NCBI RefSeq assembly: GCF_009363055.1
Contig: NZ_CP045292.1
Span: 62,001-126,000, forward strand
DNA: 64,000 nt
DNA from: Flavobacterium haoranii
GTDB taxonomy: Bacteria > Bacteroidota > Bacteroidia > Flavobacteriales > Flavobacteriaceae
Direction: 5' to 3'
Shown: in pieces, positions 56,829 to 64,000 of the stretch
Numbering within the stretch: the stretch's first letter is position 1
How the letters are laid out: each line of letters starts with the position of its first letter
Program-made: the position numbers and the translations under genes
The notes under the pieces: model-generated
Seen by the model: only the letters and a program-made list of their open reading frames with translations
Told to the model about the DNA's origin: nothing
Databases searched by the model: none

Positions 56829-57521
56829 ATGGATAAAAACAAACATCATATCGTTTTCTTTACGGGAGCCGGCATCAGTCAAGAAAGTGGCATTAGTACT
56901 TTTCGTGATGCCAATGGATTATGGAACAATCACAAAATTGAAGAAGTAGCTTCTCCTGAAGGTTTTGAAAAAAATCCGCAGTTAGTATTAGATTTCTATA
57001 ATGCAAGAAGAAGGCAACTCGATGAGGTTTTGCCAAATGAAGCACATCATTTGATTGCGCAATTAGAAACCAAATACAACGTAACCGTAATCACACAAAA
57101 TATTGACGATTTACACGAAAGAGCAGGTTCCACAAACGTACTTCATTTGCATGGCGAATTAAGAAAGTCTAGAAGCAGTAAAAATCCCAATCTGATTACT
57201 GATTGTAATCAAGACATAAAACTAGGCGACCTAGCTTCCGATGGGAACCAACTCCGACCACATATTGTTTGGTTTGGAGAAGAAGTCACAGAAATTGAAA
57301 AAGCCATAGCCATAACACAATCAACCGACTTGTTTGTAATCGTCGGAACATCAATGGTAGTACATCCAGTCGCTTCGTTGTTACTAGCCGTTCCCTTTGA
57401 TGCACAAACCGTTTACATCGATACAAACCCAGATGTAGAAGAAGGGATTAACCTATTGGTAATTAAAGAAAAAGCTACAATAGGAGTCAGAATGTTAGTA
57501 GAAGAATGTTTACCATATTAA
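56829..57521 (+). CDS. Sir2-family NAD-dependent protein deacylase, no zinc site
   Basis: 230 aa. NAD site GAGISQESGISTFRD (about 12-26), TQNIDDLHERAG (about 93-104), catalytic His in LHLHGEL (about 112), GTSMVVHPVA (about 174). DFYNARRRQ (about 54-62) holds the Tyr and Arg that give SIRT5/CobB-type enzymes their taste for succinyl/malonyl lysine. The four zinc cysteines of the usual small domain are absent; one Cys only. Zinc-free members exist in Bacteroidota. It sits in a run of unknown genes with the CHAP gene 5 bp before it. Confidence 0.88.
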   Translation: MDKNKHHIVFFTGAGISQESGISTFRDANGLWNNHKIEEVASPEGFEKNPQLVLDFYNARRRQLDEVLPNEAHHLIAQLETKYNVTVITQNIDDLHERAGSTNVLHLHGELRKSRSSKNPNLITDCNQDIKLGDLASDGNQLRPHIVWFGEEVTEIEKAIAITQSTDLFVIVGTSMVVHPVASLLLAVPFDAQTVYIDTNPDVEEGINLLVIKEKATIGVRMLVEECLPY

Positions 57522-57531
57522 TTTAAAAAAG

Positions 57532-57996
57532 ATGATTAGAACGAAAGACCATTCAGTTATAAAAGAGGGATTGCTCACAGCACAAGAAACCCAATTGTTT
57601 ATCAAAGAAATGGAAGAAAAGTGTATGGAAGTAGATTTTATAGGTCTTATTGAAATACTTAATAAATATTCATTGAAAAATATAAACCAAGAAGATTATA
57701 ATGACTTTATTTCCCAAGCCTTAAAGGAACATCAATTTTGGCATGAGAACGCAATGGAAATAAAAATCAATTCGGTTCAATCATTTGAATCAAAATGTAT
57801 TGCTTGTTCGTTTGGTAAAACAATAAAAGCTTTTAGTGTAGAATTCCGTAAAATGAATGAAACTAAGTTACCAGGGCGTATTGTATACCAAAAAAGCTTT
57901 GCCTTAAATTTTGAAATAAATAATAACGAATTGATAGATTTTGGTTGGTGTAATGCTTTTTTGGAGCAGGAAGAAATGAAGGTGCTATTAGAGTAA
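57532..57996 (+). CDS. Unknown 154 aa protein
   Basis: Soluble helical/beta protein with TAQETQLFIKEMEEKCMEVDFIGLIEILNKYSL at the start and FWHENAMEIKIN in the middle, three cysteines. No domain recognised. It follows the Sir2 gene by 10 bp and ends the 53.4-58.0 kb gene run. The 250 bases after it (57997-58245) are AT-rich with no gene. Confidence 0.6.
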   Translation: MIRTKDHSVIKEGLLTAQETQLFIKEMEEKCMEVDFIGLIEILNKYSLKNINQEDYNDFISQALKEHQFWHENAMEIKINSVQSFESKCIACSFGKTIKAFSVEFRKMNETKLPGRIVYQKSFALNFEINNNELIDFGWCNAFLEQEEMKVLLE

Positions 57997-58245
57997 TATA
58001 AATCTTTGTTATTTAAAGATTTTAAAAACAAGAACTCTAATTTTTTTTCTTTTATGAAATAAGACAACTTCATTTAAATAGTACTTTAAACCAATATCCT
58101 TTAAAAAAAACTGAAATGCGGTTTTCCACATTTTTTTCTTATTATACTTTTTTATGTTTGCTAGGATATAAAATATTTGGAACAAAATCCTAATATAAAA
58201 CAATCCAAAAAACTAAAATTTGAATAGTTATACAAAAAAATAAAC

Positions 58246-58276
58246 TTGCATATCTCAAATTTTATTTGTAATTTTG
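58246..58276 (+). promoter_or_regulatory. Promoter of the type I RM/CBASS operon
   Basis: TTG (58246-58248), 20 nt, TAATTTTG (58269-58276), a perfect match to the Bacteroidota -7 consensus TAnnTTTG. The HsdS start is 22 bp after it. It shares AACTTGCATATCTCAAA with the 53212 promoter apart from one base. Confidence 0.75.
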
Positions 58277-58298
58277 AATATCAATACAAAAAAATAAA

Positions 58299-58859
58299 AT
58301 GCAAACTAAAGTTAAAGAGATAGCAAAAATACAATTTGGACATTACAGTATTGCGGGTAAAAGTAACGATGTGCCATATCTTCAAGCGAAGCATTTTGAT
58401 GATCAAGGGCAGTATTCTTATGACTGTGATACATTTCTTGAGAACAAACAAGTAATCCCTGAAAACGAATTAAAAGAGGGAGATGTGCTATTTGTTGCAA
58501 AAGGTTTTAGATTTTTTGCAACAGCTTACAAAAAAGACTGGGGTCGTGTGGTAGCTTCTTCTGTCTTTTTTGTTTTAGAAGTTGACAAGTCTAAAGTTTT
58601 GCCTGAATATTTAGCAACGGTTCTCAATTTACCGCAAAGTCAAGCTTATTTTCAGCAAGCAGCTTCATCCAGTACCATTCCATCAATCAGAAAAAATGAA
58701 ATAGCCGATTTTGCTTTCAACTGCGTATCTTTAGAACAACAAAAAAAGATTGTAGCGTTAAAGCAATTACACTTAAATGAAATCAATATTGCTAAAAAAA
58801 TAATCTCAGAAAAACAAAATCAAATTCAAGCAGCACTTATAAAATTAATAAATCAATAA
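58299..58859 (+). CDS. Type I restriction specificity subunit, half-length HsdS
   Basis: 186 aa with a single target-recognition domain (about 1-150, e.g. GDVLFVAKG and VLPEYLATVLNLPQSQAYF, SSTIPSIRKNEIADF) and a C-terminal coiled helix (QLHLNEINIAKKIISEKQNQIQAALIKL). Full HsdS has two such domains (~400 aa), so this is either a half-subunit that dimerises or part of a split pair with the second HsdS starting at 63728. It leads an operon with HsdM after 2 bp. Confidence 0.85.
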   Translation: MQTKVKEIAKIQFGHYSIAGKSNDVPYLQAKHFDDQGQYSYDCDTFLENKQVIPENELKEGDVLFVAKGFRFFATAYKKDWGRVVASSVFFVLEVDKSKVLPEYLATVLNLPQSQAYFQQAASSSTIPSIRKNEIADFAFNCVSLEQQKKIVALKQLHLNEINIAKKIISEKQNQIQAALIKLINQ

Positions 58860-58861
58860 TC

Positions 58862-60393
58862 ATGGCAGAAAATAAAATCACACAAAAAGAAATCAACAAT
58901 ATTGTTTGGAAAGCATGCGACAGTCTGCGTCCTGTAATGGGATCAGGTCAATACAAAGATTATGTTTTAACATTGTTGTTTGTAAAATACCTTTCAGATG
59001 TATGGAAAGATAAAGTTGTGCAATACCGTGAAAAATATCCCAATAATGAAGAAATGGTGCAACGTCAATTACAACGCGAACGCTTCATTTTACCTAAAGA
59101 AAGTAATTTCGAATTTTTATATGAAAACAGAAACGAAAACAATATTGGGGAATTAATAGACATGGCATTGGTAGCCTTAGAAGATGCCAATCGTTCAAAA
59201 TTAGCTATGGTATTTCGTAGTATTTCTTTCAATGCTGAAACTGCTTTTGGGCCTACTAAACAACGAAATCAAATCCTTAAAAATTTGTTAGTTGATTTTG
59301 CAGGTTTAGATTTACAACCATCACATTTAGAGGGTAATGATATTATCGGAGATAGCTATGAATACCTAATCTCTCTTTTTGCTGGTGAAGCAGGTAAAAA
59401 AGCCGGGGAATTCTATACACCAGGCGAAGTGAGTACGTTACTAGCAAAATTAGTCGACCCGCAACCAGGGAATAGAATATGTGATCCGGCATGTGGATCA
59501 GGTTCATTATTGATAAAAGTGGCACAAGAAGTAGAAGGTAAAAACTACTCACTTTATGGGCAAGAAAACAACGGAAGTACTTGGGCACTATGCCGTATGA
59601 ATATGTTCCTGCACGAGCAAGATAGTGCAACCATAGAATGGGGTGATACATTAAACAATCCAAGATTAATTGAAAACGATGGATTAATGAAATTTGATAT
59701 TGTAGTAGCTAATCCTCCGTTCAGTTTAGATAAATGGGGAGCTGATAACGCAGCTGCCGATCAATACAACCGATTTTATCGTGGTGTTCCTCCAAAAGTA
59801 AAGGAGATTATGCCTTTATTACACACATGATTGAAACTACTTATGAAGATAAAGGGAAAGTAGGTGTTATTGTGCCTCATGGTGTTTTATTTAGAGGAAG
59901 TAGCGAAGGTCAAATTCGTAAAAAATTAATAGATGATAACTTATTAGAAGCAGTTATCGGTTTACCTGCCAACTTGTTTTTTGGAACTGGAATTCCGGCA
60001 GCAATATTGATTTTTAATCGTGCAAAAGGAAGTAATAAAGAAATCTTATTCATTGATGCCAGCCGAGAGTTTGAAAGTGGTAAAAATCAAAACCGCTTAA
60101 GAGATATAGACATAGAACACGTAGTTTCCGTTTATAAAAACTTCAAAGCGGCACAACCTCTAAACACAGAAAAAGGAATGGTAATAGAAGATAAATATGC
60201 ATACCGAGCTACCATCTCCGATATTCAAGAAAACGATTACAACTTAAATATTCCGCGTTATGTAGATACTTTTGAAGAAGAAGCTCCTGTGGATATTAAA
60301 GCTACTCAAGAAAATATTGTGGCGTTAAAGCAAGAGTTGGTTCAAGTAGAAACGCAAATGGAAAACTATTTAAAAGAACTTAATCTGATATAA
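58862..60393 (+). pseudogene. hsdM: Type I DNA methyltransferase HsdM, frameshifted
   Basis: Frame 1 (58862-59830) has the helical N-terminal domain, the SAM motif CDPACGSGSLL (about 214-224) and the catalytic NPPFSLDKWG (about 281-290). It breaks at the A4 run 59794-59797. Frame 2 (to 60393) resumes SKGDYAFITHMIETTYEDKG and continues with VPHGVLFRG, GLPANLFFGTGIPAAIL and the C-terminal helix. One added A restores a ~510 aa HsdM reading PPKSKGDYAF. N6-adenine methylation of the RM target is the expected activity. The good preservation argues for sequence error. Confidence 0.88.
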
Positions 60394-60395
60394 GT

Positions 60396-61478
60396 ATGAA
60401 TTCATCCATTTCATTATTACCCATTAAGCGCGATGTTGAAAACAAAGTTATCCTAAAAAAAGTAGCTAAAGCCCATCAAGCATTAGCCGAGCTAAAAGGA
60501 GCTGCAAATACGATTCCTAACGAATCCATTTTAATAAATACTTTGTCGTTACAAGAAGCAAAAGACAGTTCGGCAATAGAGAATATTATTACAACTCACG
60601 ACGAATTGTTTCAAAGTGATTTCTTGGCGTATCAGTTCAAATCCATGGCTGCTAAAGAAGTTTATAATTATGCAACGGCTTTGCAATCGGGTTTTAAAAA
60701 AGTAAGACAGAATGGACTTTTGATTAATTCTTATATTCTAGAAATTCAAGCAGAACTCGAAGAAAATAACGCAGGTTATAGAAAAGTTCCTGGAACAGCT
60801 CTTAAAAATGATAAAACGGGAGAAGTAGTTTATACGCCACCTCAACATGCTGACGAAATCCTAAGTTTGATGAAAAATTTAGAGGAATTCATCAACAATC
60901 CCGAAATAAGCGACCTTGATCCTTTAGTAAAAATGGCAATCATCCACCACCAGTTCGAGAGCATTCACCCGTTTTATGATGGCAATGGTCGAACAGGACG
61001 TATAATTAATATTTTGTATTTGGTTAAAGAAGACCTTTTAAAAATTCCGATTCTATATTTGAGTAGATACATCAACGAAAATAAAGCAGATTACTACCGT
61101 TTGTTACAAGATGTAAGAGATAATGACAATTGGGAAGATTGGATTCTTTTCATGTTAGAAGGGGTAGAGCAAACATCAAAACAAACAATTGTATTAATTG
61201 AAGGCATTAAAAGAGATATGCAGCAATTTAAAAATAAAATGCGTACGGAATTACCTAAAATATACAGCCAAGATTTGCTCAATAATTTGTTTCGCCATCC
61301 CTATACCAAGATTGAATTTGTTATGAAAGAGCTTAATGTATCCCGTATTACAGCAACTCGATATTTAGATGAGTTGGTACGTATAGGATTATTGGAAAAA
61401 CACAAAATAGGTAGAGACAACTACTATATTAATAATACGCTGTACACTTTGCTAAGCAATGTAAACGTAAGAGAATAA
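60396..61478 (+). CDS. Fic-family protein with winged-helix C-terminus
   Basis: 360 aa. The N-terminal inhibitory helix shows Ser-x-x-x-Glu-Asn (58-63), placing it among auto-inhibited class II Fic proteins. The Fic motif HPFYDGNGRTGR (about 190-201) is complete, so AMP transfer to a target hydroxyl is possible. The C-terminal winged helix (about 305-350, ELNVSRITATRYLDELVRIGLLEKHKIGRDNYY) suggests DNA binding. Fic genes inside type I RM operons are common in Bacteroidota. The TATAGAAA operator cluster just downstream may be its binding site (inference). It follows HsdM after 2 bp. Confidence 0.9.
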   Translation: MNSSISLLPIKRDVENKVILKKVAKAHQALAELKGAANTIPNESILINTLSLQEAKDSSAIENIITTHDELFQSDFLAYQFKSMAAKEVYNYATALQSGFKKVRQNGLLINSYILEIQAELEENNAGYRKVPGTALKNDKTGEVVYTPPQHADEILSLMKNLEEFINNPEISDLDPLVKMAIIHHQFESIHPFYDGNGRTGRIINILYLVKEDLLKIPILYLSRYINENKADYYRLLQDVRDNDNWEDWILFMLEGVEQTSKQTIVLIEGIKRDMQQFKNKMRTELPKIYSQDLLNNLFRHPYTKIEFVMKELNVSRITATRYLDELVRIGLLEKHKIGRDNYYINNTLYTLLSNVNVRE

Positions 61479-61483
61479 AAAAA

Positions 61484-61620
61484 ACATATATAGAAAATAG
61501 CTTTTTTCTATATATGTTTGCCCTAATATGTATAGAAAAGTCAATCTTTCTATAGATATCAGGATGCATATGAATCAAAATTCAAAATTTCTATATATAT
61601 AAAAACAACATGTATAGAAA
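61484..61620. promoter_or_regulatory. Cluster of six TATAGAAA/TTTCTATA sites
   Basis: The octamer TATAGAAA or its complement lies at 61489, 61505, 61531, 61547, 61588 and 61613. The first two form a perfect 14-bp inverted repeat (61484-61497 / 61504-61517); the second pair has the same 16-bp offset and starts 42 bp on, about four helix turns. It fills the 243-bp gap between the Fic and CD-NTase genes, so it is probably a multi-site operator, though the first hairpin could also end the upstream transcript. No gene fits in the gap. Confidence 0.65.
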
Positions 61621-61721
61621 ACACAAAAAAATAAGAAAACATACTTCTTTAGATCTTCTTGCAGGAACTGGAGGAGTGGTAATAATCGACCGTAATATTA
61701 ACCAATAGAAAAGTATACGCT

Positions 61722-62954
61722 ATGCTTACAACACAACAAAAACAACAATTCAGTGAAATCCTTAATGAGTTAGGAAAATCACTTGATATTTCTGAGACGG
61801 AATTTAATGCAGCAGTTGCTAGTTATAACGCAGTTGGAAATTGGCTTTCGAGTGAAAATTCAGCACTAGCACCATACAAACCAGAAATTCTTCCACAAGG
61901 TTCATTTTTATTAGGAACTGCTATAAAGCCTATTTCAGAAAAAGACGATATTGATATTGATATTGTATGTAAATTAACAGGTAAAAATCCTATTTGGACG
62001 CAAGCTCATTTAAAGAAAATTGTAGGAGATCGATTAAAAGAAAATGAGACTTACAAGCAGATGTTAGATAAAGAAGGAAGAAGATGTTGGACTTTAGAGT
62101 ATAGAAAATATTCTCAAAAGAACGACCAGTACCATATGGATGTGCTTCCAGCTATAATTGCTAGTGGATATAGTATTCTATTGGAAAAAGCATTTACTAA
62201 TATGCATGACAGCAATGTAGACGCTCTCGCAATTCGTATTACAGACAATTTAGAACCAAACTATCCTAGCGAAACAAATCAAGAAAATTGGTTAAAAAGC
62301 AATCCGTTTGGATATGCAAAATGGTTTATAAATCAAGCTACCATTTCAGCTGAGAAAATGTTTTCGTTAAACGAAGCGGTTAAACCAGTACCAAAATATC
62401 AATCAAATAAACTTCCGTTACAACGTGTAGTGCAAATTCTTAAGCGACATAGAGACATAATGTTTGATGGTGATGACGAAAAACCGATTTCAATTATCAT
62501 TACAACTTTGGCTGCAAGAGCATACAAAAAACAAACTGATATTTTAGAAGCTTTATTAGATGTGATTGAAAATATGCATGATTTTATCTTAGACAAACAA
62601 GATGAAAAAACTGGCGAGTGGTATAAATTTATTGAGAATCCAGTTAATAAAGTTGAAAATTTTGCCGATAAGTGGAGAGAAAATCCACGTAAGCAAAAGA
62701 AATTTTATGATTGGTTAACAGCAGTTAAAAAAGATATTCAAGAAACAACACAGCTAACAGGAAGTCACAATATAATGACCAGATTATCTGAATCATTTGG
62801 TGAAAAAGAGGTTAAAAAAGCATTCAATAATATTGGAGATAGAGCAAGATTATTAACAGAAAATGGAAATAATCGTTTTGATACAAAATTAGGAGTTATG
62901 ACTGGTGCAGCTAATGTAATTAAACCACATAATTTTTATGGTGAAGAAGAATAA
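61722..62954 (+). CDS. CBASS CD-NTase (cGAS/DncV-like nucleotidyltransferase)
   Basis: 410 aa. Nucleotidyltransferase core with PQGSFLLGTAIKP (Gly60-Ser61, loop 60-70) and the acidic pair in DDIDIDIV (Asp 76/78, with 80), third acid Asp 140 in YHMDVLPA. The remaining helical part ends KPHNFYGEEE. In CBASS such enzymes make cyclic oligonucleotides after phage sensing. The stop overlaps the E2-like gene by 17 bp. A Gly four residues from the end fits E2-mediated conjugation after trimming, or a conjugation site that differs from the usual C-terminal Gly; inferred. Confidence 0.9.
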   Translation: MLTTQQKQQFSEILNELGKSLDISETEFNAAVASYNAVGNWLSSENSALAPYKPEILPQGSFLLGTAIKPISEKDDIDIDIVCKLTGKNPIWTQAHLKKIVGDRLKENETYKQMLDKEGRRCWTLEYRKYSQKNDQYHMDVLPAIIASGYSILLEKAFTNMHDSNVDALAIRITDNLEPNYPSETNQENWLKSNPFGYAKWFINQATISAEKMFSLNEAVKPVPKYQSNKLPLQRVVQILKRHRDIMFDGDDEKPISIIITTLAARAYKKQTDILEALLDVIENMHDFILDKQDEKTGEWYKFIENPVNKVENFADKWRENPRKQKKFYDWLTAVKKDIQETTQLTGSHNIMTRLSESFGEKEVKKAFNNIGDRARLLTENGNNRFDTKLGVMTGAANVIKPHNFYGEEE

Positions 62955-63420
62955 TCACATATCAATAGCAATTCAAGCAGCAAATATTAAGAGGATGTTT
63001 CCGGATTCAACAGTTACAACTTTTCATGACCAAGAATTAACGTGGACTCACACGATTACGCCTTCTCCTTTGGGAGATAATTATGAAATTAAGTTGGTCT
63101 ACAAAATAAACGGTTCAAGAAAAAGATTAGGAGCACAAAAAACAAACAGTGCACCTAAAATATATGTGTTAAATCCAAAACTGGCATTAGCAAAGGGAAA
63201 AACAAAATTACCACATTGTTATGATCAAAAGAAACAGCATTTGTGTTTATATTATCCGGATGGAAAAGAGTGGAATAAATCAATGTTATTGACATCAACG
63301 ATTATTCCTTGGGCTTTTGAATGGCTATACCATTATGAAATTTGGTTAGGTACAGGAGAATGGATGGGTGGAGGAATTCATACTATTTCAAAAGTACCTA
63401 AGCTTGCGGATAATAAGTAA
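62938..63420 (+). CDS. E2-like (ubiquitin-conjugating type) CBASS accessory protein
   Basis: 160 aa. The core has HCYDQKKQHLCLYYPDGKEWN (catalytic Cys 103, with His 93) and the C-terminal IIPWAFEWLYHYEIWLGTGEWMGGGIH, which I recognise from E2-like proteins of short type II CBASS, where an E2 without an E1 partner links and primes the CD-NTase. The 17-bp overlap with the CD-NTase gene shows coupling. No E1, JAB protease or obvious effector is adjacent. Confidence 0.85.
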   Translation: MVKKNNHISIAIQAANIKRMFPDSTVTTFHDQELTWTHTITPSPLGDNYEIKLVYKINGSRKRLGAQKTNSAPKIYVLNPKLALAKGKTKLPHCYDQKKQHLCLYYPDGKEWNKSMLLTSTIIPWAFEWLYHYEIWLGTGEWMGGGIHTISKVPKLADNK

Positions 63421-63482
63421 TAAAAATTAACTAAAAAAAATAAGCAATTGATTCATTAAGCTAATAATAAACAATATAGGGT

Positions 63483-63731
63483 ATGATTTTTAATAACAAG
63501 TTCAATTTTGAAGAATATTTAAGTAAAAATGATTTAGAAATGGTTGGTAATTATCCAGCAAGTTATCTAAAAGATCATAGAAATTATAGAATAGCTGTTT
63601 TATTAGGGACTCAAGATTTACCTCAATATCATATAAAAATTGATACTGATGCAGGTTTTCCTCTGGGAGTTATTTTTGATGAAGATAATAACCAAATAAA
63701 TATAATTTCACTAAGAGAAAAACAGATATGA
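63483..63731 (+). CDS. Unknown 82 aa protein between CBASS genes and HsdS
   Basis: Small, acidic, beta-rich protein (NRYRIAVLLGTQDLPQYHIKIDTDAGFPLGVIFDEDNN pattern, no signal peptide or membrane helix). No domain recognised. It starts 62 bp after the E2-like gene and overlaps the HsdS start by 4 bp (ATGA), so it is coupled to the restriction subunit. Too small and soluble for a typical CBASS effector. Confidence 0.6.
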   Translation: MIFNNKFNFEEYLSKNDLEMVGNYPASYLKDHRNYRIAVLLGTQDLPQYHIKIDTDAGFPLGVIFDEDNNQINIISLREKQI

Positions 63732-64000
63732 TCAATATAAATAAAGGTCAATACAAGAAAACACCTATTGGATTAATTCCTGAAGAATGGGAGATTAAAG
63801 AATTAGGAGAAGTTACAAATTACATAAAAGGTTATGCCTTTAAATCAAATATGTTTTCTGATAAAGGTGTAAGAATAATTAGAATATCAGACACAACTTC
63901 AAATTCTATAAAAGAAGAAGGTGCTATGTATATAGATTCTAAAAATGCTTTTAATTATAAAAAATGGGAACTAAAAAGTGATGATTTAGTATTTACTACT
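63728..64000 (+). CDS. Type I restriction specificity subunit HsdS, N-terminal part
   Basis: 91 codons to the window edge. It begins with a typical HsdS opening: YKKTPIGLIPEEWEIKELGEV, GYAFKSNMFSDKGVRIIRISD and KKWELKSDDLVFTT, the start of a first target-recognition domain. Start ATG overlaps the previous stop (ATGA). It is the second specificity gene of this operon after 58299; HsdR is expected beyond the edge. Confidence 0.88.
   Translation, partial: MININKGQYKKTPIGLIPEEWEIKELGEVTNYIKGYAFKSNMFSDKGVRIIRISDTTSNSIKEEGAMYIDSKNAFNYKKWELKSDDLVFTT

Larger units (their letters stand above)
38778..64000. mobile_element. Integrative element 2 (left part; right end outside the window)
   Basis: Begins at the second att copy and repeats the layout of element 1's left end: att, hairpin terminator, repeated arm-like sites, integrase. 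The backbone genes at 40.4-44.3 kb are paralogous and collinear to those at 26.3-30.2 kb in element 1, but here directly follow the integrase. Cargo: sigma/CHAT locus, unknown genes, type I restriction with CBASS. The element may end beyond 64000; whether everything to the edge belongs to it is inferred from absence of any third att copy or return to core genes. Confidence 0.7.

Noticed and set aside
61484..61620. CRISPR array made of TATAGAAA repeats
   Set aside because: Repeats are only 8 bp, occur in both orientations and have no uniform spacers; no cas genes nearby.
918..64000. Full conjugative element (ICE) or prophage
   Set aside because: No relaxase, VirB/Tra ATPase, capsid, terminase or portal genes are visible in either element.

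Overview
The window looks like a chromosome segment of a Bacteroidota bacterium, most likely Flavobacteriaceae. It is strongly AT-rich, shows Bacteroidota-type promoters (TTG, about 20 nt, TAnnTTTG), and carries RteC-like genes, DUF6660/DUF6943-type small proteins and CusA-TolC fusions typical of flavobacteria. Only the first ~930 bases are core chromosome: the start of a TauE/SafE-type permease (minus strand) and a tRNA-Ser(UGA).

Two integrative elements sit head to tail in the 3' end of that tRNA gene. The last 17 bases of the tRNA region (918-934) are repeated exactly at 38778-38794. Element 1 (about 37.9 kb) lies between the copies, starts with a tyrosine recombinase (1197-2438), and has a matching inverted 13-bp arm-type site just inside each end. 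Element 2 starts at the second att copy with a related recombinase (39082-40329) and continues past the right edge. Both carry the same backbone in the same order: integrase, RteC-like protein, helix-turn-helix protein, replication-initiator-like protein, DnaC-like ATPase and an unknown ~210 aa protein. No relaxase or conjugation genes were seen.

Element 1 cargo, 2.5-26.2 kb, is a heavy-metal island between integrase and RteC: a CzcA-TolC fusion with adaptor, a ZntA-type ATPase, a CusA/CusC/CusB set, metal-binding secreted proteins, a multicopper oxidase fused to an outer-membrane barrel, DUF305, an HMA-AraC regulator and a CopA-type Cu ATPase. At 30.4-34 kb is a defence-type block: a PIN-like gene with an in-frame stop, an unknown partner, and a three-gene toxin-antitoxin-chaperone locus with a SecB-like third gene. 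At the right end an antisense cassette (36.5-38.1 kb) has a DUF5675-like protein, two small hydrophobic proteins and a conserved 252 aa protein.

Element 2 cargo: (a) 44.4-53.2 kb, a sigma factor / TPR anti-sigma / membrane TPR-CHAT protease locus with a secreted nuclease, a VWA-like protein and a coiled-coil membrane protein. Two units here share a bipartite promoter (GGGTTACC, 13 nt, CATATAAAC), a likely target of the local sigma factor. (b) 53.4-58.0 kb, mostly unknown proteins plus a CHAP amidase and a Sir2 deacylase. (c) 58.3-64 kb, a type I restriction-modification operon (HsdS, HsdM, Fic, HsdS) with a two-gene E2-type CBASS (CD-NTase plus E2-like protein) inside it.

Seven genes are broken by the same lesion, one base missing in an A (once T) run: CusA, CopA, RteC, Rep-like, sigma, anti-sigma and HsdM. 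This pattern points to homopolymer-contraction errors in the assembly more than to true pseudogenes.
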